Part shown: one piece after another, positions 38,701 through 52,705 of the stretch
How positions within the stretch are numbered: the first letter of the stretch is position 1
Layout: every line of letters starts with the position of its first letter
DNA from: Solea solea
Lineage: Eukaryota; Chordata; Actinopteri; Pleuronectiformes; Soleidae
DNA: 64,000 bases
Direction: 5' to 3'
NCBI RefSeq assembly: GCF_958295425.1
Contig: NC_081148.1
Location: 13,623,360 to 13,687,359 of the forward strand
Notes under the pieces: model-generated
What the model saw: the letters and a program-made list of their open reading frames with translations, nothing else
Database searches by the model: none
What the model was told of the DNA's origin: nothing
Made by a program: the position numbers and the translations under genes

Positions 38701-41700
38701 GGGTAGAGAAAAAAAAAGAGATTGACATAAAGAACGGGAAGAGAGGAGAGGGAAACGAGAGGAGGTGGAAGAGGAGGCGTTTGAGGGCTACACGTTCCCT
38801 GTTCCAGAGGAAAGGAAATGCATGGCAATTTGAAGGGCCCAAAACGCGATGATGCGTTTACAGGGAAGAAGAGACGAAAGGGTGGAAGAACTCTTTGAAG
38901 GATACAACTCCAGCATTTGGGGTTACAGCATGTCCTCAAACAATTTTTCTGCTATATTGTACATAACTGTACAATAATCGAGAACTGCTGCCAGGTAAAA
39001 ACCAAGGCCCAGGTCATACTTCATCCACGTGTTTGCAGAGGTGCGCTAGGATCCACGTGACATAGATTTAATCATCCGCCCATTTCTGAATCCACGTGGA
39101 CTGTACGCGTGGACTGCACGTGCTCCCTGAACTTTCCAGTCCAGCTGGCGGCGCGCACTTTATTTGGTCAAACGAGACAATAAAGAAGATGGTATCCATG
39201 GAAAGTTGCTTGAGGTAATGCGAGGAAGTCGGCCAGTATGCACACATGTACAACTTAGCACTCAAGAAATACAAGGAAACACAAACGAGGGTGAAATCCT
39301 GGCAATGGCAGGCAGCCAAAAAGAATAGTTTGATATTTTTGAGAAATATCCTCCATCTTGCAGACAGAAAGATAAGATGAGATTTCACAATGAAGCCACA
39401 TTCAACAACTACTGACCTTACTGCTCCTGGACACAGGAACAAATACTGTGCTCAGATGGCTTCATTCAAAGTTACCAAAAACCTGCCTACCAGCACTAAG
39501 AAAAGCTAAGCTACAGACATTTTGTAGTTGGGATTTTGCTAAACGAAGCGTGGATAATCAGCTGCAGTGTGAGTCATGCAGACATACTGTATGAGAGTGA
39601 GAAGGTTTAGAAGGTTGAAATGTCATGTATGAATCATTTGTGAAAAAGGGATTTTCCAGACTCTTATACTTTTCTGATTTCTTCAATGAATACACGTTCA
39701 CACTGAACTGTACAGCAAACAGAAGCATGGAAGTGCATGTGTATGAATTAGTTCATTGTCCACTTACTACTGGAGCCCGGGATGTCCTTGGGTCCTGGAG
39801 ACATGGGCTCGACACAGTACTGACACAGACAGTCCTTCCCGTTAAAGGTCACTCTATCCCCTGCAGGGAATGGTCGTCTGTAAGCAGGGTGACATCAACA
39901 ACAGGTCAGCAAGACCATGAGCTACGGCTCTGTGTAAGTGTAAGTGTAGGAGTGTTTTGACTGTGGCCTGCAGGTTGTCTGATGTGGCAAATTACTATAG
40001 AATCAAAAACAGCTGAGAAAATGCAGTTTTGAAATTGGGGACTTTTGTGTTTTTGCCCAGCAGTGGGATAGGTCAGTTTGTATTGTGGTCTAAGGAGAAG
40101 TTGGACGGTTCTCCTCTCACTCAGAGAGTCGCAGTTCAAATTATGTAAGTCACTGTGCTGTGGTGGTCACACTGTATGAAACTAGACACATGTATCTATG
40201 TTCTGGTAGAAAAAGTATGAAGAGAGGAATTTGTGAACTCTCCCCAGAGTGTGATGTCATCCACTTAAAAAAACTTTGGAATAGGCTGAAAATGTAACTG
40301 TGAAAACTCTGTGAATTTTAATGCAAGTTAATGGACAACAAAATGGCTACTGCAGAAGAATAGAGCGGTATTGTTTGCAGGAATCCTACTAATAATAAAA
40401 AACTGGAAAATGTGGGTCTTTGTTTTCCCACGGATACATTGTTTTTTTGTCCTCATTCAAATGTGAGAGACTGAAATACTTTCATGCCCCGTTTCCTAAT
40501 AGGTGCTCACATTAAGTCATTATTTAGGCCTCTGCTTTCTCCAGAGGAATTCAATGCTCACTGGAGCACATGGCAACAATGTCTAGTTTGCAATTCAATT
40601 ATTCCCAGTAGTGAAGCCTCTTTTTTGTTGGTCTGTGGTGTATCAGCTAATGATGATGCGGAGTGGATGTCTCACTTGCAGATGGTGCAGACGAAGCAGG
40701 CAGGATGATAGGTCTTGCCCAGGGCAGTGACCACTTCCCCTTCGACAAAGTCCCCACAACCATTGCAGCGGGTGCCGTGCATGCGCTGGTAGTCCAGGGT
40801 GCACAGATAGTCTCCATTCTTCATGAAGAAGCCCCCCTGGGCGAGGTCACAGCCACACACTGCACAAGACACACACAGTGGCATTCTGCAAGTTAGCTCA
40901 TTTATTACACCGTCCATATAACACGTAAAGCGACCAACCGTCAAGCAATCCACCTCTTACGCGCATCACTGGCTTTGTTAGGACTTGCAAGTCTGTGAAA
41001 TCCAGAGAGCCAAGTAAAAAAAATGCTGAATTTCTTTTTCTACAACTCTATATGTTATCTATACGAAATCCTCTCGTCAGTGGTGTCTACAGATGAAAAC
41101 CTTTAACTTTCTCCCAACTGAAATAACTTTGCAGCGAATGTTAGCATTAATTACTCAGCAGCACTAATGTAAAGTCCTGTCATTGTTAATGTGGCGGTTG
41201 AATTTCCATCGCAATAACAATTATACAATTGTCTGGGCCAGGAAATAGCCTTGATCTGTTTCTAAAGATAACTAACTCAAAATACTCAAACTTCCGTCCA
41301 TTCAAACTTAACCTTGTCATCTAGAAAAACATAAAAGACTGACGAAGGAAAAATACAAATTAGGGAACAAGTAAAAGTGTAAGGTGTGTGTTATTGTGTT
41401 TTGTTACTGATCATATGAGAAATTGTCAACAAAATCTACAGGAGAATGGAGACCGGGGGTTTGTTTTGTGGTTGTGTGAAACTTTATTTCTTTCAATTTC
41501 CTTTCCTTGCTTTGCCTTTGCCACTCTGTATTAACCACCTTTAAGTAAGACATCATAGAGTCTGTTTTCAATGACACGTGCTCATTTCTCCATAATAAAT
41601 AGTAGAACCCTACAAATCAAATGCTAAAGCTTTGCTTTGGTTAACCCCGTTCCACATCTTGAGCGATAGCATGCATGCATGAGCATACACTAAAATGACC

Positions 41701-44700
41701 AGAAAAAGGGGTACAACCCCATATCACTTTATTTCACATGTGACATTTAGTGTGTCTGTAATTATAATGATGAACAATGCTACCAAGATTTTTGTTTTCA
41801 TACATTTCATCTCATACAAAAACATACAAAAGATCCTGCACACTGTAACTCCAACAAATGTATTGCAACGTTTCCATGTTCATCTAAAGTAGGGGTTTGC
41901 TGGTGCAGAATAATGTACCATACGGTCCACTTTAAAGCACCTATATGTGAGCCTGGGAATTTGGAAAGCCTTTTTTTTTCGGAAACCAAGAGTAGAAATA
42001 TTTGATGTTTGTGATAAGTGCACATAATCATTCTTATGCAATGAGCCCCTCTAAATCCTGGGGATGAATGGGAGTGAGTGAGGGAGAGAATCAGAATTAA
42101 TTGCATTAGGGCTGAGGGATGATGAGATTAGCTTGTAAGCTAACTGAGTGGAGAGAAAACCAGAAGTGGATTCGTTGGCCTTTGATTATAATGTCAAACC
42201 ACCTTTGCTTTTCAACACATGCAGGCCATCACATCAAAGGCTTTTTTCAAACTTGTGCAAATAAATCTAAAAAAAAAAAAGTTTTTTAAACACGTGCACA
42301 AAGAGACGTTTTGCAATATGTCTCTGTTAAAGTGTCAGTAAGTGATGTCACTCCTCTCTCAGGTTGGAGAGTGTGCAAGTAAGTAAAGCTAGGACTAAAA
42401 TACACACACACACACTATCTATAGATATCTATATCCACTTGTAGAGGACAGATTTAGACACTAATCTCTACATTTGCTCGTGTTATTCTGGGCCCTCGCT
42501 GAGCTAAGCTAACTATAACAGTACTACAGTCAGATCAACTACAAGGGCTTGATCGGGAAAGGTTTATATTACAAGAGCTGAACTGCCTGGTCAGACGTGG
42601 GCGGCCGCAGCACAATCGTGCCAGAATGTCAGGAATCCCTCAGTAATGAGATTAAATGCAGAACTGATTTTTCACTCACTTCCCATAACAGTGGAGAGAA
42701 TTTTAATTGACCTGCATGTTGGTCTGAGAGGTTAAAATGAGTCACGCCACCATGAATCCCCTCTCATTAGCGGAGGATAGACGGGATGTTGTGGCCCTTA
42801 GCAACTGGTACATTGTGATTTAGATGCTTTGTGGGACAGTCATGGAAAAAAGCTTTTGTATTTTTACCTGAACACACTTCAGGCTCTTCTCTTTTATCTA
42901 TTTATCTTTTAAACGCATAACTGTTTAGTGAGCAGCATGTCTCCAATGAAAGGAAGCAAATGTCTGACTATTGTGACAATATCAAATTAGCAATGAATTT
43001 AAAAAATTCGCACATTTAGCTGCCAGTTTTCACACAACCCCCCACGTTCTTCCCCTGTTCAGAGAACATACATGTCTACTATTGACTTATTTACAAAAGT
43101 GTGGTTGATCATTTGAGTGAGTAAACAATAGTGAAACTCCCATCCCACTCCAGATATTTAATGAGCTTACATAAAACTGTAAATAATGTTATATTTATTT
43201 GAGGGTCGCAGACCGTTAGGGTTAGAATAGATAAAATATGTACAAACATTACACGATTCTGCATTTCATCCTGTGGTGAACAAATATGGAATAATGTGGG
43301 TGATACATAAAAAGAAAATACTTTGTAATGAAATATAAAGATCAGATTTACATGGGATACAGGGACGAAGATGTGGGTGTGATAATCACAGGAGGGTGTT
43401 AATGAATTTCTTTATTTACAAATGTTCAATGTATTATTTATTGAGCGACATATAATAGAATATATATAATACACATTACTGAGTATCCATTTATTTATTC
43501 ATTTATGTTCAAACTGGTCCTTTTCTGCGTTTCTGCTTGGTTCTATGTTCTTTTCTATGTAATACATGTAAAGTTGTTTATTATAATTATTATTCGTAGT
43601 ATTAGGACTAATTATTAAGAAAACGGGATAAACATATAATATAAATAAGGGAGAAGGGGTGGGATTTGACAAGTCTACAAATGTGTCAACTTGTGTTAAG
43701 TTGGGTTGATGTTTGTTTCTTTATTTCTTTCTTTCGTTGTTGTTTTGTTATTTCCAAGTTCAAATAAACTTTCAAATCAAATACCAGCTGACAGGATGAA
43801 AGGGGGACACACCCTGGACGGATCGCTAATCCATCGCAGGGTGAACAAACAGATGAACAACCATTCACGCTCACATCCACATCTAAGAATCCAATTAACC
43901 TCTGCATGTTTTTGGACTGTGGGAGGAAACTGGAGTACACAGAAAAAACCCCACACACAAGGAGAACATGCAAACTCAAAGGCCTGAACCGGTGACCTTC
44001 TTGCTGTGAGGCCACAGTGCAAGCCACATGCTCCACTGTGTAAAAATGTAAACGGTGAAATCATTAATCAACAGCATTGTCAACGTACCTTTACAGGTGA
44101 AGCATTTGAGGTGGAAGTGCTTGTTCTGCACCCGCAGCACCTCACCCTTACATGGCTCCCCACACTTGTAGCACTGGATCAGGGGCTTCTCTGTGGAGTG
44201 ATGGTGTGTGTCCTGTGCATGAGCCACTGTGACAGAGGAGACATAAGCATTACTACTGTGCTACGCTGTGGATGAGTCACTCTCGTAACAAAATTACGAT
44301 ATGTGAGGGACACTTACAGCAGCCGGACCCGAATCTGCTGCATCACGCACAAACCTCTAAAATCAAGACTGGATAAGATAATGACCAACTGCTCAGAGCC
44401 TGTCAGGATGAAAAAGTTCAAGGTGGGGTTCCCAGCCCACACAGGCTCTCTGAAGAGCAACTATCTAAATATAGTCTGTGTTGATCAGTGAAGGATGGAG
44501 AGTGAAAATGCTGAGCAGCGCTCTACATGGTGCACTAAAAGAGTATTGATTAAATCAATGTCACTATTGACTTAACTGTGCTGTCATACTCAAGGGGAAA
44601 TAATAATTTAGTCCATTTACTGTCTGTACTTTCCCTGCACCACTATGTTTTCTTCTTACCATGCTTGAAACACGGTTCAATTATTATCCTCTTTAGGGAA

Positions 44701-47700
44701 TTAGTTAAGTGTGATGGCATGTTAACACTTGAGATGTTTAACACAGATCTGTCCATTGGGGAACCAAGCTTTTCTTTAGGTTTTTTTGCCAATGTTGAGA
44801 AATTTCACGACATAATGCAAATTATAATGGTGACCTTCTGATGGTGCAAGACAAAAAGTCAGATTGCCTGATAGTAATAGTATTAGTAGTGAATGATCAA
44901 CCTCAATGGAACTGCAAGGAAGTGTCTTCAATAGTAGTTGTAATCCTGCCGTCCCTGAAGACACTAATGTGACAACAACCTGTATTAAAATTAGATTTAA
45001 CGCATGCAAGTGTCTGAGTAAAGACTGAGTCATCACTTTAATAATGTGAGCTATTATGACAACCACTCGTGTTTATACGAGACAAAGAGCTATGATCAAC
45101 TTATTTCTATGCAGCTCCATCCATTACCATGTTTCTATCAACAGTATGTCAGACTGTGGTCCACCTCGGAGACAAGTTTGACCATTCCTGACAGTCAGGC
45201 ATTAATGTGAAACTATTATGGGACACATGTAATCAGCTTTGTCTTTCACATCCCGGAAGCTTTACGGCAGACTCCTTCTCTCGTTCCACTTTCTTTCTCC
45301 TTTTCAAACAAAGATAGACACACGAACACGTGCGCGTGCACACACATGGCATTAGTCTTCAAGGCTCAACGAGACACCACCAAAGGCACAGAAATAGCAT
45401 TATTGCTAATCAATGCTCTTCCAAACAAAGCCATTACTCTGGATTATTGATGACTTGGCCTTGCTTGCAGTGCAATGACTTTATTGTAAAATCAAATCAG
45501 AAATAATGCCCAGTCCTCAGAACTTTGCTTTTTAATGAGATACTTCAGTAGTGTACGACCCCCCCCCCCCGCAAAGGCCGTGTAAAATGTCCTATACCGA
45601 TTTTCATGCAAAAAAAATGCACCAGTCTACTCTTAATTACTTCCGCCAAGGAATTCAAGTTAACACCAGCTTTGGATTTAAATTTTGTGGCAATGAAAAT
45701 GGTGGCTCAAGGAAGAAACTTAATTTTTGGTGATTTTGTTGGTGTTTTAGATGTGGATCTGCACAGTGACAACAGTAGATGATAAAGACGGGATTGCAGG
45801 AGGAGGGACGCAGAAAAGAATGTGGGTATTTGAGGGGGGAGGGAGGTGGGGAGGGGAAGAGAGGATCTGTCTCCCTGGTGTCGCTGATGTGATTACACTC
45901 AGCAGGACGATGAGTCATCTCTGGGTGAACCAGACAACTGTGACAGTGAGGTTCAGCAGTTCTCTGTGTGACTTTGCACCTCCATAGACAAACACAGGCC
46001 CTCTAACCCTAACCTGAAAATATCCAAACTTAACAAGTCATTTTTAACCTCATGCACATGCTGAAACGTCTGAAAGAAAATTCCAGTTAATTACACTTAG
46101 GGTCCTTTCATAATTGTGTAAATCGTTTCTACTCCTGGAACGTGAGCACATAGATGTCACTAATGATGCACTGAACTTAATTAAGCATTAAGGTTAAATG
46201 CACTACGTATGTTGTTTTGAATACCTGCCTGTTTGATTTTTTTTTTTTTTAATCGCCAACTCTTCTATGTGGATCAAACTGTGAATCACCGAACATTCAT
46301 AAACTCTTTTCTCAGTCACCACCACCTGCAAAACACTATTCTTTTGCAGCAGCCACTTCAAACGATAACACACTTTCTTCAAAGCAGTTAGAAACAAAGT
46401 TGGGTTGTTGTTGTTTTTTTGCTGCATTGATTTATCTAAAAAGTATTTTCTGTAATAGTATTCTATTATTAAAAAATATTATTAAAATTAATATTTTTAT
46501 AATATAACATTTTTTTTATTAAAAAATATTTTTATTAATATTTTAGTATTTTGTAGTCCAGTGTGCTAAGAGTGACAGTGTTTGCTTCCTGAGTGAAACA
46601 TGTGTGATGTGTTTTGTTGCTGAGAAAGTCGGTCGGTAGGAGAACGCGACGAACTGTTCAGCTGAGACTCATGTCGGTGATGCAGTCTGTGTGAGGAGGT
46701 TTGAAAAAGTAGCTTCAGTATTGACCGATGCTTGTTAGCAAATGACAAAGACTGTAATAAACACTTTGGTTTATTCAAGAAAATGAATGCAATGCCATGC
46801 AGACACAACATAAAGGTTGGATAGACAGACTAGTGGTGTAGTTCAATAATTTATTTTTTAAAGTTTTTGTACCATTAGCAATTATTAAACTTATAATACA
46901 TCAGATGAAAAAATATAACCATAACTGTTGACTTCAATATATATTTGAATTAAACGACAAGGTAGTTTATTTTGCTTCTAACACAGTGTAGTTTCACTCC
47001 GCTCAGAAAAAAAGAGAAACACTGACCTGATGCAAAATCAAATCACGACAATCACTACGTTTCAACACTCCTTAAATGTGCCTCGAGCTCTGAACTCGAC
47101 GTACATTATCATCACATCATAGGCTTGACCTAGTGCAGCCAGCATTTGAACAAAAGGCCCCTTTCACGGAAGATCATTCTAAAAAGACCACAACATAGTC
47201 AAAATGAAGGATGTGCCGAGGTTCCATTTAGCTTCCTCAATTTGAGGGTGCAGGCTGGCTCACTGTCAAACTGTCCTCACCACTTGAACTGAACAGAGCC
47301 ATAGTTAGTGTTATCAGTGGCACCTGTGCTTTTCCTGCTAAGACCCATCAAACTGTCAGTTGAGGAGAAAAAAGCCCACGACAGAAGACATGAAGTGACT
47401 TTTGCAGAGTCCCCCCCCCCCCCCCCCCCCCCAGGAAACGCTGGTCTGGTCTCCTTCAACTTCTGAAGAATGTGTGCTATTCACAGTGGGTCACTATGAG
47501 ATTAACCTTTCACGTGACACTTACTCATTTGTATCCAACATCAATGTAAGATAAGCTTTAAAGTGTATATTCTACTCTATTGTGGTGCCAGCAAACTCTC
47601 CATGAGCCTGCTTCTATTCCTGAGCTACTATTTTTAACATTTCTCTGGAGTGTTGCATGGGGGGGACGACGACAACCCAAGATGGAAAAGTCAACATTGC

Positions 47701-48278
47701 CAACGTCATAACAGAACAGTTTGACAAAAAAACAAAAAAAACAATCCAAGACAGATGTTTGAAGTCAAATCACAGAGGATCTAACTCGCAAGATTTGGAT
47801 GAGAATCTATGGAAACTATTTTTTCCGGCTCAAACCTGCCTCTCCTACTCAACTCACTGTTAAATTTGAATCTGAATGAGCAATTTATACGATTAATTTA
47901 TACGACATAAATTTCAATAGTCAAACAAGTGACTTCACGCTTTATGAAAAGAATGACTTCAAACATTTACTTATAAAACATGTATTTCAGATAAATCCAT
48001 TAGAGTCTCTAGCAAAATGGTACTTGATTTGCTGGAATGTGGCTATTATATAACACTATAAATAAGTAAGCACAAAAAGCAACCTCAGCACAGAGCAACT
48101 TAACGGTGAAATAAACAGTAGTAGAGGTTGTTTTTTTTCCCCCGACTGCTGCACACATTCCTCATTCTAGGCTGAATGTGTTGGGGCTGTGCTGACAGAG
48201 TGGTCTGTCCTGCCTCCTCACCGGGGGATAAAGTGACTGATATGAGCCTAAACACACAATGAACACACACACAGCATG

Positions 48279-48319
<41 letters not shown>

Positions 48320-51300
48320 ACACACACACAAAGTGTGTGACATTACACTGACTTACATTAATTTCCTGGAGACTTACACTAAACTTATTCATAACGACTA
48401 CTGGCCTAACCATACAACATGTCTGCACCTTAAAATGTAATCATTTATGTTGTCTACGAACTTTTGATTGTGTAAATAGATTTAGGTCCCCACAACATGA
48501 GTAATACCTGGAACACACACACACACGCACACAAAGCCATGGTGCTGAGGGAACAATAACCAGCAGACCATCCTCAAGCGAAGCGCAAAGGAAAGGGGGG
48601 GAGTGCACTCTCTCCACCCCCACCCACCACCCAAAGCTGTATTGGTGATAATAAAGGCTGCAGATGATCCTCTGGAGGTAAAGGAAGTCGGTCCCTAAGG
48701 ACAGATTTCCATTTATAACACGTGTCATGGCCTCAATGGTAAATAATAAAAAAAAGGGCGGGGTTATTGACAGAGAATGCAGGATTTGCTGAGGGAGCTT
48801 CCAACTTTATTCCCTTCATTGAACCTAAAGGAATATACAACTAAAAGCAGTTTGGAAAAGCCCTGGGAGAAGAAGGAGGGATCTTATGAAATATTCAGTC
48901 GTTTTTGCCTTTGTTACGGTAACATCCACAGACAGTAGTGTTTCCAGTACAGACAGAGAATGTGTGCCAACGCGTGCATGTGTGAGTAGGTCCTTTCCCA
49001 GCATGAACTGACCTTGTCAGGACCAGTAGATCTCTGTGAGACCAAAACCAGGTCCTAATTAGGCAAAACCCCATTCCTGTGGAAACTGGTTAAGTTTAGG
49101 GCTAAGATTTGAAATGCTGATATGTTGGATGAATGGAAATCAATACAGTTCCCTTTAACACACACACACACACAGGTTCGCACAGCTATCCTTTTAAAGG
49201 TACTGTGACGATACACTGCATTGATTTCCATTCATTTGGACAGCCTACACAAAGCAAAGCCTTGCCTTAACTAGTTCCTCAGGGATGAAGTTCTGCCTCT
49301 TTTGGACCAGGTTTTGACCTCCAGGAGGACTACTGGTCCTGACAAGGTCAGTGTTAAGCCAGACACACCAACACACACAATTCAGTTTCAATTTCATTTT
49401 CAGATCTCCAAAGGGCATAAAAGATGCCCACCATAAAATCCAAAAATCTAATTGGTGTGTGAGTGTGTATTGGGGGGCTTGTGAGGGGGGTTGTGAGGCT
49501 CTTCATCTTTCAGACATAACAAGAAACTCTTAACCCTCCCCTTCATGAATATTTATGGTGGTATTCTCCACCTCCCCACCCCTAAACTCCACCACCAGCG
49601 TCCCAAACAAAGCACTTCAAACACGGGCACAAATTGCAGGGGGGACTCTGCTGGCAGCCACCAGGGCCCCCCACCAGGGCCCCCAACCTAGAATGACTAA
49701 TCCTCGGGGACCTGGGTTTCAAATAATGATCGACAGTGAACGGTTAGACACTGCAGTGCAGAGCATTAGTCGTTGGTCAGGTACACAACAATGGCAATAT
49801 GAACAATGAAAAAAGAGACTTTCAGTCCTTCTTGAACTGCAGAAGCTGATGAAGGCCTCGACTCTTTGACCCGGAATGACAGATCCACACTCCTGTGTGA
49901 AATGTCCTGTGAAAATGATGAATACGTTCAAAACTTCCCTGTGTGTTTCTTTAATGTGATTCTCATGTCTCCCATGTTGTCTTAGGTCAGTGAGGCCGAC
50001 CACTTATCTCATGTGTATGTTGTGGTCCTGTGATGCCAGCTGTATAGACACTGTGTGTCTATGAGGGTGTGCTTCACAATGATGTCTGTGAAAGGGGTTT
50101 AGCTCCTCTTTCAGGGTTAGACAGTGGCAAGCTTCAAAGATGAGGCACCACTGCAGTTTGTCTGCAGCACTCTGTGAGATCACGGGAGGCAGAGGCACAT
50201 GACACCAGCTTTAAAGTTAAAAAAAAATAAATAAAAAAAATGCTCAGATTGTGAATGCAGGGACTTCTGGGAGTTGGCATTTCTTGCCACAAGGTAGACG
50301 ACATATGCAGATGTGATGAAGATCTAATTTCCCTGTCAGCAGAGCCTCGAACACAGTTCAGTGCAAGCAACATGACGAGGAGGAAAGTGTATGAATTAAA
50401 GAGTTGTATAAATGCACAGGATGTGAGAAAGAGGGAAAGTGTATGAATCAAAGAGTTGTAATTCTTAGAAGCTTGAGTAGATGAAGGTAAAGAAGATCAG
50501 ACTACCTTTGGTGCACTTGCCCGTAATAAATTACAAACTATTTTGAGGGTATTCTTGGCTTTGGAAATAGGACAACTGCCTGCACATACGCACGCACACA
50601 AAACGCTAACACTGCAACCCTGTTATCATAATTCATCTTCCTGAGCACACAGTGTAATTCATTATTTGGTCAGCTGTGCATCCTGATGGTACCGAGCCCA
50701 CCTGGCCTCAGACAGGTTGCATAATGAGATCCTTGAAGGATACACAATGAAATCTAAAGTTTGCAAAAGCATCTGCAAAGCGTTCTGTTTATAGGAATGG
50801 AAACCAGAGGCCTCCAGATGCCAACCTGAACAATAAACCCAAACAAGCCTCCTGCCACTGACAGTCCCACGAGTCGGTAGGCGCGGTAGCGGGTTAAATA
50901 AGACAGAAAACTTTCAGAGAGGGATTGTCAAAGATGAACATGTGGCAGCCAGAGGTTACGGGTGTTCTGCCAACACGGGAACGTGATTGCAAAGGCCTTT
51001 ACTTTGTGGCCTGTCGAATCCACATCAAGAGAACAGCTCCAGAGCTGGTCACCGCCTCTAAACCAGAGTCAGATTCGTCAACAAACCTACAAGTTCATAT
51101 TTGTCTAAGCGTGCAGTGATGCAGTGAACACATTTTCAGACAAAACACAAAAATATCACATGCCCACACCAAGAAGACAAACTTTTTCTCCACAAGCTAC
51201 AAAATGAAACCATGAAACATCCAGTAAAACACGGCGCTGACATTTCACGCTGGTTAATTTAAGAACCCACTAAGAGACTTGAGTCAATATAATCATATCT

Positions 51301-52672
51301 CCTATAATAGTGACTTATAGATTCGGGGGGTACCTCACCTCCAGCTCCTAACAAAATCTATTTCATTTTTTGTACCAAGTTGGCAGAGAATGATTATTGC
51401 TTAGGACATTATTTTCCTTTCATTTTTTTTCCTTTATTATTTATCTAATGCAGAACTGCATTTGCATCACTGTGCTGTGAGTCATACTGACAAACAATGG
51501 TCGACCTCACATAGTTAAGTAAATGGCTGGGAATGTTAATATCTATGGACTGTGCTCCCTCAGTTCACCTAATTCATCCCACGCAGCTGCGTGACCCCAG
51601 TTAAAGGTGGAGAGACAATCATCTCGTTCTGTTAACAGGACACTATAAACAAGGCACACAGCTGACAACAATGGAGTATACCTTTTAGATGGTCGCCACG
51701 GCAACGGCTGCAGACAGAGTGAAAGGGAGAGAGAGAGAGGGACAGAGAGTGCACAGCTCTGCGCAGTGTAGATCCCTACATTTGTGCTCCACTTTTCCTC
51801 CCCGTGTGTCACCTTTTTATTCAGCCTCCATTTTACAAGAACTCGTGGAGCTGAACATTTCACATTTACATTGAGCTCCTGCACAACAAGCCGGATGCTT
51901 TGTTCAAACACACATTTACATAAAGCCTGACGCTGCCAAATTAAGCTGACTCCAACTCAAGCATCAGCTGCTGTGTGTCGAGAAGGGCGTAGCTTGGTCA
52001 CATAGTTAATGGAGAGAAAATACGTTTTCATTCTTCCGGGCAGCACCATGTCCAGATCCCCATCACTGTATCATGTATATGCACACGAACAATCAAATCA
52101 GGCGCTGAGGATTCAGTCAGACTGAAACAGACACAGCGGCGGTGCAGATCCAAATGGGCATGCTGCACATCCTCACATCCTCACACAGTACAGCAGTCAT
52201 CAACACGACAGGCAAAACAAATCCTATGAAGACACATAAACACACACAGACATGCTCCATAATCATCACCACTGAAATACCTTTTTCTTTGACCATGACC
52301 ATTGGAATCCAGGTAAATCTGTACCAGAAAAGGCTCAAGGAATCAGTCACTAGCAACACAGGAGCTGCTAGTCTTCCTTTAAGTCAAGACAGCTGCTGAC
52401 ACACACACACACACACACACACACAGAAGGAGAGAGAGAGAGAGAGAGAGGGAGAGGTATATCTGCTGCTATAGACTCTTCCTGAAAACACCGCTACAGT
52501 GTGGGCTTTACCTCCCATCTGCCCGTTTTCCTCCCATCCCTCTCCTCCTCCTTCTACTCTGCCTGATCCTCCTCCTCCTGTTCCTCCTCCTTCCTCCTAT
52601 TCTCCTCCTAGTCCCGCTCTCAGCCCCTCTGTTGTGTGAGCCGCCTCCTCATTGCAGCAACCAGGTGGCTGC

Positions 52673-52705
<33 letters not shown>

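Noticed and set aside
48100..48428. Cys/Val-rich minus-strand frames
   Set aside because: Translations of (CA)n repeats.
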